A program made the position numbers and the translations under genes. A DNA stretch of 64,000 bases, from the NCBI GenBank assembly GCA_022801715.1, contig JAAWSV010000003.1, positions 1-64,000 of the forward strand, in the 5' to 3' direction. Numbering within the stretch: position 1 is the first letter of the stretch; each line of letters begins with the position of its first letter. Under the pieces are notes generated by a model. That model was not told the DNA's origin, did no database searches, and saw only the letters and a program-made list of their open reading frames with translations. Below are positions 17,062 through 27,186 of this stretch, in pieces. The stretch comes from Oscillospiraceae bacterium. GTDB taxonomy: Bacteria; Bacillota; Clostridia; Oscillospirales; Oscillospiraceae.

Positions 17062-17946
17062 ATGTACGAACTATGCCAGGTAGGTGCAAACAGCTACTAT
17101 ATCGACTGTCCGGCCAAGATGGGACTCTACCGCTTCAGTGATACGGAGGTCTATCTCATCGACAGCGGCAATGACAAGGAGGCGGGGAAGAAGGTCAAGA
17201 AAATTCTTGACGCCAATGGGTGGACACTGCGGGCCATTGTCAATACCCACTCCAACGCCGACCACACCGGAGGGAATCGCTATCTCCAGCAGCAGACCGG
17301 CTGCGCCGTCTATGCCGCAGGGATTGAGGCCGCTTTTATTGCTGATCCCATTTTGGAGCCGGCCTTTCTCTATGGCGGGTACCCCTGTGCCGATCTGCGC
17401 CATAAGTTTTTGATGGCCCAGAGCTGCGATGTGCGGCCGGTGACGGACCCGGGGTTTCCCGGGGAATTGGAGGTAATCCCCCTGCCGGGGCACTTCTTCC
17501 ACCAGATCGGACTGCGGACACCGGACGACGTGGTGTATTTGGCTGACTGTCTGTGCAGTGAGGAGACCTTGGCCAAATATCAGCTAACGTTCCTCTACGA
17601 TATTGCCCGGCAGATAGAGACATTGGAGAAGGTGGGGAAGCTGGAGGCCCGGTGCTTCGTGCCCGCCCACGCCCCCGCAGGGCCGTCGGTGAGGGAGCTG
17701 GCGGAACTGAACCGGCGGAAGATCGGGGAGATGATCGAGCTGATCCACAGCCTCTGCTGGGGAGGGGAGACCTTTGAGGAGCTTCTGCGTTTGCTCTTTA
17801 CCCAGCTGGGACTACGGATGAATTTTGAGCAGTATGTTCTGGTGGGCAGCACCGTCCGGTCCTATCTCAGCTATCTCCGGGACACGGGGCGCATCGAGCC
17901 CTCCTTTCAGGACAACCGGCTGGTCTGGCAGGCGGTGGAGGGGTGA
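17062..17946 (+). CDS. MBL-fold metallo-hydrolase
   Basis: A 294-residue cytoplasmic protein with the metallo-beta-lactamase fold. The metal motif is THSNADHTGG (His63, Asp67, His68), in which Asn65 replaces the usual second His, a variant found in a whole MBL subfamily. Further ligands are in LPGHFFHQIG, DCLCSEETL and the late PAHAPAG. A C-terminal helical extension of about 80 residues (LNRRKIGEMIELIHSLCW to the end) is predicted to form a winged-helix-like or dimerisation domain. AGGGGGG precedes the ATG at 17062. The substrate is unknown. It sits alone between a repeat and the DUF4358 cluster. Confidence 0.85.
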   Translation: MYELCQVGANSYYIDCPAKMGLYRFSDTEVYLIDSGNDKEAGKKVKKILDANGWTLRAIVNTHSNADHTGGNRYLQQQTGCAVYAAGIEAAFIADPILEPAFLYGGYPCADLRHKFLMAQSCDVRPVTDPGFPGELEVIPLPGHFFHQIGLRTPDDVVYLADCLCSEETLAKYQLTFLYDIARQIETLEKVGKLEARCFVPAHAPAGPSVRELAELNRRKIGEMIELIHSLCWGGETFEELLRLLFTQLGLRMNFEQYVLVGSTVRSYLSYLRDTGRIEPSFQDNRLVWQAVEG

Positions 17947-17990
17947 GGAGGCGTTTCGTCTGCCGCCGCGAAAAATTTTTCAAAAATTGG

Positions 17991-18020
17991 GGAACCTTTT
18001 AGAGAGGAGATCAGTCTAAT
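17991..18020 (+). promoter_or_regulatory. Putative ECF-sigma promoter of the envelope acylation cluster
   Basis: GGAACC (17991-17996) followed by TTTT, then after a 17-base spacer GTCTAAT (18014-18020). The GGAACC plus GTC-TAAT arrangement is that of ECF sigma factors such as SigV/SigW, not sigma-A. An A/T palindromic stretch, GAAAAATTTTTC, lies just upstream. No ECF sigma gene is in the window. Confidence 0.55.
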
Positions 18021-18074
18021 CCCATAGTTCGCACAGCGGACCACTGAAAACACCAAAAAGGAGACCAATTGGAT

Positions 18075-18554
18075 ATGAAGAAACTACTCGCTCTTGTCCT
18101 CGCCCTGACACTGCTGCTGGCTCTGACCGCCTGCGGCAAAAAGGATGCCGAAGCCCCGGACTTAGCCGCCTACTACGCCAACTTTGAGGCTTCCTTGGGC
18201 GCGGACAACACCCCCATGGTGATAGACGCCAATGAAGAGGGATTTGTGGATCAATTCTACCCCGGCCTCTCCGACTATTCCTTCAAGCAGAGCGTAATCA
18301 AGCTGGCGGCCATGAATTCGGTGGTCTACGAGTTTGCCCTGCTGGAGTGTGAGAAGGAGGAGGACGTGGAGGCCGTAAAGGGTATCCTCCAGACCCGCAT
18401 CGACAACCAAGTCAGCGGAGGTGCCTTCTACCCCGAGACCATCGAGGGTTGGCAGAAGGCGGAGCTCATTGTAAACGGCAATGTGGTGGCCCTGATCGTG
18501 GCCGGCGGAAGTCAGGCCGACGCCGTAACCGCTTTCAACGCACTATTCAAGTAA
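18075..18554 (+). CDS. DUF4358 lipoprotein
   Basis: A 159-residue lipoprotein. The signal peptide (MKKLLALVLALTLLLALTAC) ends in a lipobox with Cys20. The mature part is a compact DUF4358 domain (FYPGLSDYSFKQSVIKLAAM, then VEAVKGILQTRIDNQVSGGAF and the final strand NVVALIVAGG). DUF4358 has no known activity. The family repeatedly neighbours MBOAT and DHHW genes in Clostridia, as here. AGGAG lies 11 bases before this ATG and 5 bases before a TTG at 18069, so the start may be two codons earlier. A terminator follows, so it probably forms its own transcript from the ECF-like promoter. Confidence 0.85.
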   Translation: MKKLLALVLALTLLLALTACGKKDAEAPDLAAYYANFEASLGADNTPMVIDANEEGFVDQFYPGLSDYSFKQSVIKLAAMNSVVYEFALLECEKEEDVEAVKGILQTRIDNQVSGGAFYPETIEGWQKAELIVNGNVVALIVAGGSQADAVTAFNALFK

Positions 18555-18569
18555 ACCAACAAACCAGAG

Positions 18570-18616
18570 GGCGCGGCTTGACGAACCCACGCCAAGCCGC
18601 GCCACGCTTTTTTATT
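18570..18616 (+). terminator. Terminator after the DUF4358 lipoprotein gene
   Basis: GGCGCGGCTTG (18570-18580) pairs with CAAGCCGCGCC (18593-18603), followed by ACGCTTTTTTATTT. It is an 11-bp GC-rich intrinsic terminator. Confidence 0.9.
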
Positions 18617-18705
18617 TAGGAATTAGGAGTTAAGAATGAGGAATTGTTTGAAAAAGACGGCCTGTTTTGCTCTCCTAAAATTCCTAATTCCTCATTCCTA
18701 ATTAT
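18616..18705. repeat. Interspersed repeat, copy 2 (TTAGGAATTAGGA family)
   Basis: A 90-base near-duplicate of copy 1, beginning TTAGGAATTAGGAGTTAAGA and ending CCTAATTCCTCATTCCTAAT. It lies directly after the terminator and just before the ribosome site of the MBOAT gene. Confidence 0.82.
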
Positions 18706-18722
18706 CAGAAGGGAGGAGGCCC

Positions 18723-20114
18723 ATGGTATTTTCCGGCCTGCCATTCCTGTTCTTCTACCTGCCGGCGGTGCTGCTGGTGTATAAGCTCTCCCCCCTGAAG
18801 CTGCGGAACCTGCTGCTGCTGATCGTGAGCCTGCTGTTCTACGGTTTCGGGGAGCCGGTGTATATTCTTATCATGTTCCTCTCCATCGCCGTGGACTACA
18901 CCCATGGGATGCTGGTGGAGCGTTGGCGCGCCGACGATAAAAAGGCCCGCCGGGCGGTGGCCTCCTCGGTGGTCTTCAACTTGGCCATCCTGATTTTCTT
19001 CAAATATTGGGACTTTCTGGCCAAGAGCATCAGCGCCGTGACGCCGCTGGATCTGCCGGTGCTGGGAGTGCCGCTGCCCATCGGTATCTCCTTCTACACC
19101 TTCCAGACCATGTCCTACACCATTGACGTCTACCGGCAGGACGCGCCGGTGCAGCGGAACATTGTCACCTTCGGGGCCTTCGTCACCCTCTTTCCCCAGC
19201 TGATTGCCGGACCCATCATCCAGTACAAGTCCGTGGCGGAGCAGCTCCAGCGGCGCCGGGAGACTATGGACCAGTTTGAACGGGGCGTGGAGCGGTTCAC
19301 CGTGGGCCTTGCCAAGAAGGTGCTCCTCTCCAACGCGGCCTCCCGCCTATGGGACGCCTTCTATATAACCGATCTGTTAAACCTCACTGTAGCCGGAGGC
19401 TGGCTGGGCCTCATCGCCTACACCTTCCATATCTATTTCGACTTCTCCGGCTACAGCGACATGGCCATCGGCTTAGGCCACATGCTGGGCTTCACCTTTA
19501 TAGAGAACTTCAACTACCCCTATATCTCCCGCTCGGTGGTGGAGTTCTGGAAGCGCTGGCACATCTCCCTGACCAACTGGTTCCGGGAGTACGTCTACTT
19601 CCCCTTGGGCGGCAGCCGCGTCCCTAGGTGGAAGTGGGTGCGCAACATCCTGATCGTCTGGCTTTTGACAGGCATCTGGCACGGCGCAGGCTGGAACTTC
19701 CTCCTCTGGGGCCTCTACTACGCCGTTTTGATGCTCTGTGAGCGCCTCTTCTTGGGCCGCTGGCTGCAAAAGCTCCCCGCCGCCCTCCAGCACCTTTACA
19801 CCATGCTGGCGGTGGTAGTGGGCTGGGCCATCTTCGCCATCGAGGACATAGGCCGCTTAGGCCGCTATCTCTCCGTCTGCTTCGGCGGAGGCGCCCTGAT
19901 AAACGCCAGTACAATATACCAACTGCGCACCTACCTGCCCCTGCTGGTGGTCTTTGCCGTTGGTTCCACCCCGGTGGTCAAAACCACATGGAACCGTCTC
20001 CCCGAAAAGCTCCGCCTCCTGCTGACGCCGGTTTTAGTGCTCTGCACCCTCGTCCTCAGCACCGCCCACTTAGTAGAGGCCAGCTACAACCCATTCTTAT
20101 ATTTCCGCTTCTAA
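18723..20114 (+). CDS. MBOAT-family membrane-bound O-acyltransferase (AlgI-like)
   Basis: A 463-residue polytopic protein with about ten membrane helices. MBOAT landmarks are the invariant FWKRWHISLTNWFREYVYFPLGGSR block, with the conserved His in WHIS, and the second active-site His in TGIWHGAGWNFLLWGLYY. FDFSGYSDMAIGLGHMLGF lies between them. AlgI relatives pass an acetyl or acyl group across the membrane to a polysaccharide or teichoic polymer, with an extracytoplasmic SGNH partner. AGGGAGGAGGCCC precedes the ATG. The partner is the DHHW gene 13 bases downstream. The polymer substrate is not identifiable. Confidence 0.93.
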   Translation: MVFSGLPFLFFYLPAVLLVYKLSPLKLRNLLLLIVSLLFYGFGEPVYILIMFLSIAVDYTHGMLVERWRADDKKARRAVASSVVFNLAILIFFKYWDFLAKSISAVTPLDLPVLGVPLPIGISFYTFQTMSYTIDVYRQDAPVQRNIVTFGAFVTLFPQLIAGPIIQYKSVAEQLQRRRETMDQFERGVERFTVGLAKKVLLSNAASRLWDAFYITDLLNLTVAGGWLGLIAYTFHIYFDFSGYSDMAIGLGHMLGFTFIENFNYPYISRSVVEFWKRWHISLTNWFREYVYFPLGGSRVPRWKWVRNILIVWLLTGIWHGAGWNFLLWGLYYAVLMLCERLFLGRWLQKLPAALQHLYTMLAVVVGWAIFAIEDIGRLGRYLSVCFGGGALINASTIYQLRTYLPLLVVFAVGSTPVVKTTWNRLPEKLRLLLTPVLVLCTLVLSTAHLVEASYNPFLYFRF

Positions 20115-20127
20115 AGCCAATTCCGAA

Positions 20128-21252
20128 TTGAAAGAGGGGGTGTTCCCCATTAAACGCACCATCCAACTCCTCACCGCCGCCATCTTCTGCCTGTTTCTCG
20201 GCGGCTTGGGCGTGCTGCACATCCTCCTGCCCGACCAGCCTTTCTCCCCGGTAGAAAATCGAAACCTGAGCCAGCTGCCCACTTTCACCGTGCAGAAGCT
20301 GGTGGACGGCAGCTACACCAAGGCGTTAGAGACCTATTTAGAGGACCAGTTCCCCCTGCGGGACCGCTGGATCGGCTTGAAATCCCGCTATGAGTATGTC
20401 TTGGGCCAGCGGGAATTTAGCGGTGTCTACCTCTGTGGTGATCGGCTGATCGCCAAGGTGGTGGAGAGTGAGCGCGCGGAGAAAAATCTCTCGTTTATCC
20501 CCAGACTGGTGGAGAAATCCGATATCCCCGTTTACCTGAGCCTGATCCCCACGGCGGCGGAGGTCTGGAAGGACCGGCTCCCCGCCGGGGCCGCCAGCTT
20601 CGACCAAGCGGCCTATTTGGAGAAGGCCAAGGCCTTGGGGGCCAACTGGGTGGATATGGCCGCTGCTCTCGCCGACCACGCTGGAGAGGAGATCTTCTAC
20701 CGCACCGACCACCACTGGACCAGCTTGGGCGCCTACTACGGCTACGCCGCCTTTATGGAGGCCATCGGGGAGACGCCCCTGCCCTTGGGGGAGAAGATCA
20801 CCGTGTCGGAGGACTTCTATGGTACACTCTACTCCTCCTCCGGCGTCCATTGGCTCAGCCCGGATTCCATTGACCGCTACGTAAGTGACGAGGGGATTAT
20901 CGTCACCGCTTTCGATGGGGTCCAAGAGACCACCCATGGCTTGTATGTGGACGAATTTTTGGGAAAGAAGGACAAATACGCCTCCTTCCTCGGCGGCAAC
21001 CAGCCGCTCTATACCATTCAAAATCCCAACGCGGCCACGGATCAGAAGCTGCTCATCGTCCGGGACAGCTACAGCGACGCCATGGCCCCCTTCCTCGCCC
21101 AGCATTTCAGTGAGATCCGCCTGCTGGACCTGCGGTACTACCGGACAGGTGTGGCGGCCTACGCCCAAGAGATGGGGGCGGACATGATCTTGGTCTGCTA
21201 CAGCGTGGACAACTTCCAGAAGGACATGGACGCCATCTTCTTAGGACAATAA
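20128..21252 (+). CDS. DHHW family protein (AlgJ/AlgX-like acyl-transfer partner)
   Basis: About 370 residues. An N-terminal membrane anchor (LLTAAIFCLFLGGLGVLHI) is followed by an extracytoplasmic SGNH-like domain. The naming motif is YRTDHHWTSLGAYYGYAAF (about 191-209), and the nucleophile block is LLIVRDSYSDAMAPFLAQHF. These proteins complete O-acetylation started by an MBOAT protein, which is encoded immediately upstream. The start is uncertain: TTG at 20128 has no ribosome site. A GTG at 20140 sits too close to GAGGGGG, and an ATT at 20149 has ideal 9-base spacing. The body of the gene is not in doubt. Confidence 0.88.
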   Translation: MKEGVFPIKRTIQLLTAAIFCLFLGGLGVLHILLPDQPFSPVENRNLSQLPTFTVQKLVDGSYTKALETYLEDQFPLRDRWIGLKSRYEYVLGQREFSGVYLCGDRLIAKVVESERAEKNLSFIPRLVEKSDIPVYLSLIPTAAEVWKDRLPAGAASFDQAAYLEKAKALGANWVDMAAALADHAGEEIFYRTDHHWTSLGAYYGYAAFMEAIGETPLPLGEKITVSEDFYGTLYSSSGVHWLSPDSIDRYVSDEGIIVTAFDGVQETTHGLYVDEFLGKKDKYASFLGGNQPLYTIQNPNAATDQKLLIVRDSYSDAMAPFLAQHFSEIRLLDLRYYRTGVAAYAQEMGADMILVCYSVDNFQKDMDAIFLGQ

Positions 21253-21327
21253 GTAAACGCACCATCTCCCCGTTCGTCCCTCAAGGCGAACGGGGGCAAG
21301 AAAGAAATTTGGGAGGTACATCCGACT

Positions 21328-22194
21328 ATGAACAGAAGAATCCTTGCCGCGGTATTGCTCCTTGCGGCCCTGCTGCTTTTGACCGCCTGCGGCGGCAACA
21401 AAAACAACTCCGGCATCACCGACCCCGACGAGAGCCTGACCACCCCCGACGGCGGCGAAAACGATGTCGGCACCCCTGACGATACCCAGTCCGACGATAC
21501 AACCGACACGACCTCTGACGATACCCAGACGCCCCCGGAGGACACCGACCCTGTTCAGGAGCCGACGGTCCCGTCTGAGGAGAACAAGCCTGAGGACACC
21601 AACAAGCCTGTGGACCCAGCCCCCACAGACCCCAAGCCCACAGATCCCAAGCCCGCGGACCCCAAACCGGAGAACCCCAAACCGGAGAACCCCAAACCGG
21701 AAGACCCTAAGCCGGAAGACCCCAAGCCCGCCGATCCGGCGCCCGATACCGGTAAGCCCGAGGATCAGCCTGACGACGCCGGCGCGGAGACCGGCGACGG
21801 CGTCAGCCTGAAGGACTTCTATACCGCCGCCGCCGAGAAGTACGAGATGCCCATGGGCACATCAGAGCTGACGGATACTGAGACCATCGACTATATCTAC
21901 CCTGGTCTGGCGGATGTGTCCCTGAAGCAGCAGGCGCTGTACATCACCATGATGTCCCTGAACAACGGGGAGCTGTCCATGGTAGAGGTGGAGAACGAGG
22001 CGGACGCTGAGACAGTGAAGGCCATCTTTGAGAAGCGCGTTCAGAACATGGTGGACGGCGGCGCATGGTATCCCGGTCCCACGGAGATCTGGACCAATCA
22101 GTCCCGGGTGAAGGTGTACGGAAACTATGTGCTGTTGACAGTGGGTGAGAACTGCGACAGCATCGTGGCGGACTTTGAGGCTTTAGTGAAATAG
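21328..22194 (+). CDS. DUF4358 lipoprotein with a Pro-rich repeat stalk
   Basis: A 288-residue lipoprotein. The signal peptide ends LLLLTAC (Cys21). An acidic Thr/Asp/Pro region (25-85) leads into a stalk of about a dozen five-residue units of the type DPKPx or NPKPx (about 95-150). The DUF4358 domain occupies the last 130 residues (YIYPGLADVSLKQQALYITM). Its C-terminal domain is clearly paralogous to the 18075-18554 lipoprotein. The stalk resembles wall-spanning spacers and would hold DUF4358 away from the membrane. GGGAGGTACATCCGACT precedes the ATG. It ends the MBOAT-DHHW operon. Confidence 0.87.
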   Translation: MNRRILAAVLLLAALLLLTACGGNKNNSGITDPDESLTTPDGGENDVGTPDDTQSDDTTDTTSDDTQTPPEDTDPVQEPTVPSEENKPEDTNKPVDPAPTDPKPTDPKPADPKPENPKPENPKPEDPKPEDPKPADPAPDTGKPEDQPDDAGAETGDGVSLKDFYTAAAEKYEMPMGTSELTDTETIDYIYPGLADVSLKQQALYITMMSLNNGELSMVEVENEADAETVKAIFEKRVQNMVDGGAWYPGPTEIWTNQSRVKVYGNYVLLTVGENCDSIVADFEALVK

Positions 22195-22215
22195 TATACA
22201 TACTTTGAATATGTT

Positions 22216-22264
22216 AAATATGCAGGCGGTGCATGGGAAATATCCATGTACCGCCTGTATATTT
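22216..22264. terminator. Strong hairpin after the acylation cluster
   Basis: CAGGCGGT-G-CATGG pairs with CCATG-T-ACCGCCTG (22223-22257), extended outward by AAATA and TATTT. The TATATTT on the right edge makes it a plausible terminator for the plus-strand operon. Confidence 0.65.
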
Positions 22265-22356
22265 GCAGAACGCACAAGGTTTTTGTATCAATCCATGAAA
22301 ACAGCCGTGCATATTTGTGGAAATCAACGCAAATGGTTGAAATAGAAAATTGCGCG

Positions 22357-22385
22357 TTGACATCGGCAATATATGGCGTTATACT
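22357..22385 (+). promoter_or_regulatory. Consensus promoter of the aminotransferase/permease/kinase cluster
   Basis: TTGACA (22357-22362), exactly 17 bases, TATACT (22380-22385). The start point would be near 22392, giving a 5' leader of about 330 bases before the first start codon. Confidence 0.82.
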
Positions 22386-22720
22386 TACGCTATACATCGG
22401 AGCATGCGATACAACAGTATTATTTTGATGGATGCTTGAGCCGCAAAACAGTCGCTTCGGCTCATAAAGTCTTTTGCCAGCTTTGTAGAAACTGAACCGG
22501 AGAAGCGTATTGGCCCACCTGATGGGGACGAGGGGGGAAGGAGCCGGAGAGACAGGAAAAATCGGATTAACTCCTTGGCCCGAAGCCCTTGAAAGTGGTG
22601 CTCCTGACCAAGCGTGATTTGTGAGGCGCTGTTTTGCTGCGGGTGTTGTATGCATTACTTAGGTGGCTTAGCTTGAAAGAATGATCCATATTATAAATAT
22701 GTCTGGAGGATTGTATCATC
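22386..22720 (+). promoter_or_regulatory. Long structured leader of unknown class
   Basis: No convincing gene lies on either strand. Possible stems include TGAGCCG/CGGCTCA (about 22437-22464), AAGGAG/CTCCTT (about 22538 and 22571) enclosing CCG/CGG, and TTGG/CCAA (about 22575 and 22608). I could not match it to the T-box, SAM, TPP, FMN, lysine, glycine or cobalamin consensus elements. Its GC-rich core (about 22495-22635) is flanked by AT-rich ends. It may be a riboswitch-like element or a decayed insertion. Confidence 0.4.
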
Positions 22721-23818
22721 GTGAGCATGACAAAATTGTTTAGCCCGGGTCCCGTGATGGTGAAGGACAGTGTGCGCCACGCTCTTCTGCACTACGACAT
22801 CTGCCACAGAAGTCGTGAGTTTGAGGAGATGTTTGTGGACACGCAGAAGAAGATCTGCCGGCTTTTTGGGGCAGACGAAACCTATGACAGTGTGATTGTC
22901 TCGGGTTCCGGCACCTCTTCCAACGAAACGGTTCTGTCCTCGCTGTTCAAGGAGGGGGAGGCCGTGATGCTGGTTCGAAATGGCATGTTCGGCGAGCGGT
23001 TGCTGGAGATTATCACAAAGTATAATATTCCATTGGTGGACTGCCCCTTCCCTTGGGCGGCCTACCCGGATTTGAACACGGTGGACAAGATGATGGCCGA
23101 GCATCCCGAGGTCACGGTAGTGGCCATGGTCTTCCATGAGACCTGCACGGGCATGATTAACCCGGTAGGCGAGGTGGGGTCCCTGTGTCAGAAGCACGGA
23201 AAGCGGCTGTTTGTAGACTGCGTGTCGGCTGCCGGCGGTCAGGAGATTGATGTGGTAAACAACCACATTGACATCTGCACCAGCGTTGGCGGCAAGTGCG
23301 TAGGCGCCTTCCCCGGCTCCGCCTACATCTGTGCCAAGCGTTCCCTGCTGGAGAGCTTGACAGGGGATCAGTGCCGGAATGTTTACTTGAGCCTATATAA
23401 GCACTATCAAAGTGCTGTTACCTCCCATCAGACACCCAATACACCCAACGTGAATCTGTTCTGGCCTCTGAATACGGCATTGACGGAGATTTTGGAGAAC
23501 GAGACCCTGCAGGGGCGCATTGCCCGCTATCAGTGCTGCGCAGGCATCATCCGGAAGGGTCTGGAGGAGCTGGGCTGCCGCCTGCTGCTCAGTGAGCATA
23601 TGTCCAATACTGTTACTTCCGTGTTCCTTCCTGACGGCATCGACGCGCAGACCTTCTTAGATGAGATGGAAAGCAGAGGCTATACCTTCTACATTGGGAA
23701 GGGTGAGTACGCGAAGCAGGGAATGATTCAAGTGGCCAATATGGGCGAGATTTACGAGCAGGACTGCTTGAATATGCTGGAGACGTTCGCGCTTGTGCTT
23801 GCGAAAATGAAGACGTAA
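22721..23818 (+). CDS. Class V PLP aminotransferase (PhnW/serine-pyruvate type)
   Basis: A 365-residue fold-type I aminotransferase. The opening LFSPGPVMVKDSVRHALL and HRSREFEEMF, then VSGSGTSSNETVLSSL, VDCVSAAGG and the Schiff-base Lys192 in CTSVGGKCVGAFPG, match 2-aminoethylphosphonate:pyruvate and alanine/serine:glyoxylate aminotransferases. No phosphonate hydrolase (PhnX) or lyase gene is nearby, so an amino-compound other than AEP is equally possible. The GTG start at 22721 has GGAGG 11 bases upstream; an ATG two codons later is too far. It is first of three genes with a permease and an FGGY kinase. Confidence 0.88.
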   Translation: MSMTKLFSPGPVMVKDSVRHALLHYDICHRSREFEEMFVDTQKKICRLFGADETYDSVIVSGSGTSSNETVLSSLFKEGEAVMLVRNGMFGERLLEIITKYNIPLVDCPFPWAAYPDLNTVDKMMAEHPEVTVVAMVFHETCTGMINPVGEVGSLCQKHGKRLFVDCVSAAGGQEIDVVNNHIDICTSVGGKCVGAFPGSAYICAKRSLLESLTGDQCRNVYLSLYKHYQSAVTSHQTPNTPNVNLFWPLNTALTEILENETLQGRIARYQCCAGIIRKGLEELGCRLLLSEHMSNTVTSVFLPDGIDAQTFLDEMESRGYTFYIGKGEYAKQGMIQVANMGEIYEQDCLNMLETFALVLAKMKT

Positions 23819-23970
23819 GTATCTATCAAAATTGCCGGTAAAACAAATCTGACAGATATCGACCAAAGCAGCGGCAGATTTGAAGAAATTGGGAAAAGGC
23901 TTCGGTCCACGCTTTTCACTGTTTCGCGATTGGTATTTTGATGGAACAAAAAAGAAAGGGTTGTATGTGT

Positions 23971-25458
23971 ATGAAAGAGGACAAAAGCTTAGTACGCGAG
24001 TTAGGATTGCCAGAATGTGTAACCATTACTGGCGGCGCGGTCATCGGCGTGGGTCTGTTTACCGTGGGCTCCTCCCAAGTGGGTATCGCGGGCAGCTCCA
24101 TCATCGTGGCCTCCATCATCTCCCTGCTGCTGGTGCTGTGGCCCTCCATGATCTATGGTGAGCTGGGCGCCACCCTGCCCTTGGCCGGCGGTACCTACGC
24201 CTATGCCAAGCGGGCCATCAACTGGCCGGTGGCCATCTTCTGCTCTTGGCACTATACCTTAGCGCAGATCGGCATCGCCGGCGGCGAGGCTCTGGCCTTC
24301 GCCAACTACCTGAATCAGCTCATCTGGGCCTTGGGCATCAATGTGACCATTGATCCCCGTATTTCCGCCTGCGCGCTGATGATTCTCTTTACCATCATCA
24401 ACTTCCGGGGTATCGAGTTCTCCGGTCGGATGCAGAACTTCTTCATGTTCTTCTTCTGGGGCGCGTCCACCATCTGGTTCATTATGGAGCTGGGCAACCT
24501 GAACCTGGCCAACTACACTACCGTGTTTGGCGGTCTGCCCACCGAGTTCACCGCTTTCGCCAAGCTCATTGTTATGGTCTGGTGGTGCTTCGCCGGGTTC
24601 GAGACTGTGGCCGGTATGGGTGCCGAAGTCAAGTTCCCCCAGATCAACATCCCCAGAGCTCTGACCATTTCCCCGCTGGTGGTGTTCGCCGTGAACGCCC
24701 TGTGGCAGTTCTTCTTGGTGGGTATCACCCCGGTAAGCAGCTTGGGCATTCTGGTCACCTCCGATTCCCCCTTCGTGGACGGCATGAAGGCCGCCGGCAT
24801 CGTGGGCTTCCCCGTGATCCTGCTGTGCTTGGCCGTAACCTTGGGTGGCGACTTCTCCACCATGATCCCCTGCACCGGCGGTGCCTCCCGCTACCTGTAC
24901 ATCATGGCTTTGGACGGCTGCTTCCCCGAGCCCTTCTCCCGTGTCCACCCCAAGTATAAGAGCCCCTATGTCTCCGTCATTGTCGTGGGCGTGGTGGGCT
25001 GCCTGTTCATCCTTACCAACTCCATTGTCATCGTCTCCGCTATGTGCGCCTTCAGCCAGATGCTCTGCTACATCATCGGCTATGTCTCCTATCTGATGCT
25101 CTACAAGAAGGAGCCGGATTTGGATCGTCCTTACCACTGCCCCGCGGGCAAGCTGGGCGCCGTGGTGAGCATCGTCGCCTATGCTGCGCTGTCCATTCTG
25201 GCGATCGACTGGACGGCCATCTGGTACAACATCGGCCTGTCCGTGCTGTGTGTGGCCTATTTGATCTTCGGCGTGGTTATGCCCAAGAAGCAGCCTCCTC
25301 AGGAGGCCGTGGATGTGGAGCTGCTGGCCCTGAAGACCCGCAAGCCCACCGCCGAGGAGCAGGCTCAGCTGGATGCCCAGTACAAGCGCTGGAAGTTGAT
25401 TTCCTTTGCCGCCGCCGGCATCGGCTGCTTGGTATTCGTTATCGGCTTTGTATTCTAA
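23971..25458 (+). CDS. APC-superfamily amino acid/amine permease
   Basis: A 495-residue transporter with 12 or more membrane helices and the APC signature in helix 1 (TITGGAVIGVGLFTVGSSQVG). Conserved GGTYAYAKRAINWPVAIFCSW, a WWCFAGFETVAGMGAEVKFP block and TGGASRYLYIMALDGCFPEPF are visible. It imports amino acids or amines, probably by proton or sodium symport or exchange. GAAAGGG lies 10 bases before the ATG at 23971; an ATG two codons earlier is possible. It is 152 bases after the aminotransferase, in a gap that holds one long-range stem CAAATCTG/CAGATTTG and no gene. It presumably supplies the aminotransferase substrate. Confidence 0.9.
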   Translation: MKEDKSLVRELGLPECVTITGGAVIGVGLFTVGSSQVGIAGSSIIVASIISLLLVLWPSMIYGELGATLPLAGGTYAYAKRAINWPVAIFCSWHYTLAQIGIAGGEALAFANYLNQLIWALGINVTIDPRISACALMILFTIINFRGIEFSGRMQNFFMFFFWGASTIWFIMELGNLNLANYTTVFGGLPTEFTAFAKLIVMVWWCFAGFETVAGMGAEVKFPQINIPRALTISPLVVFAVNALWQFFLVGITPVSSLGILVTSDSPFVDGMKAAGIVGFPVILLCLAVTLGGDFSTMIPCTGGASRYLYIMALDGCFPEPFSRVHPKYKSPYVSVIVVGVVGCLFILTNSIVIVSAMCAFSQMLCYIIGYVSYLMLYKKEPDLDRPYHCPAGKLGAVVSIVAYAALSILAIDWTAIWYNIGLSVLCVAYLIFGVVMPKKQPPQEAVDVELLALKTRKPTAEEQAQLDAQYKRWKLISFAAAGIGCLVFVIGFVF

Positions 25459-25497
25459 TCGGCAGTCAGGTTATCTGTCGGCAAACCCATAGAAGAC

Positions 25498-25531
25498 GCA
25501 GAACGGCCGCCCCAAAAAGCGGCCGTTCTGC
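25498..25531. terminator. GC hairpin between permease and kinase genes
   Basis: GCAGAACGGCCGC (25498-25510) pairs perfectly with GCGGCCGTTCTGC (25519-25531) across an eight-base loop. There is no T run on the plus side, so it may be a partial terminator or an mRNA processing/stability hairpin. Confidence 0.6.
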
Positions 25532-25580
25532 ATAGGGAAAATAGGATTTCAACCGATTTTTGACAGAAAGGGACTTCCAC

Positions 25581-27077
<1,497 letters not shown>

Positions 27078-27186
27078 TGGCAGGAGCTCTGTCAGCGCAA
27101 CTCCATTCATATGAAAATTGCCTAAAACATAGATAATTGCAAATGAATTATCTTAGATAGTTATACATCCATCTATTAAAATGACA

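Noticed and set aside
22125..22655. 176-codon minus-strand frame across the aminotransferase leader
   Set aside because: It crosses the hairpin and the consensus promoter, has no ribosome site and a random-looking product.
22721..23818. Firm call of 2-aminoethylphosphonate transaminase (phnW)
   Set aside because: No phosphonatase or phosphonate transporter nearby, and the class V family is broad, so the substrate is left open.
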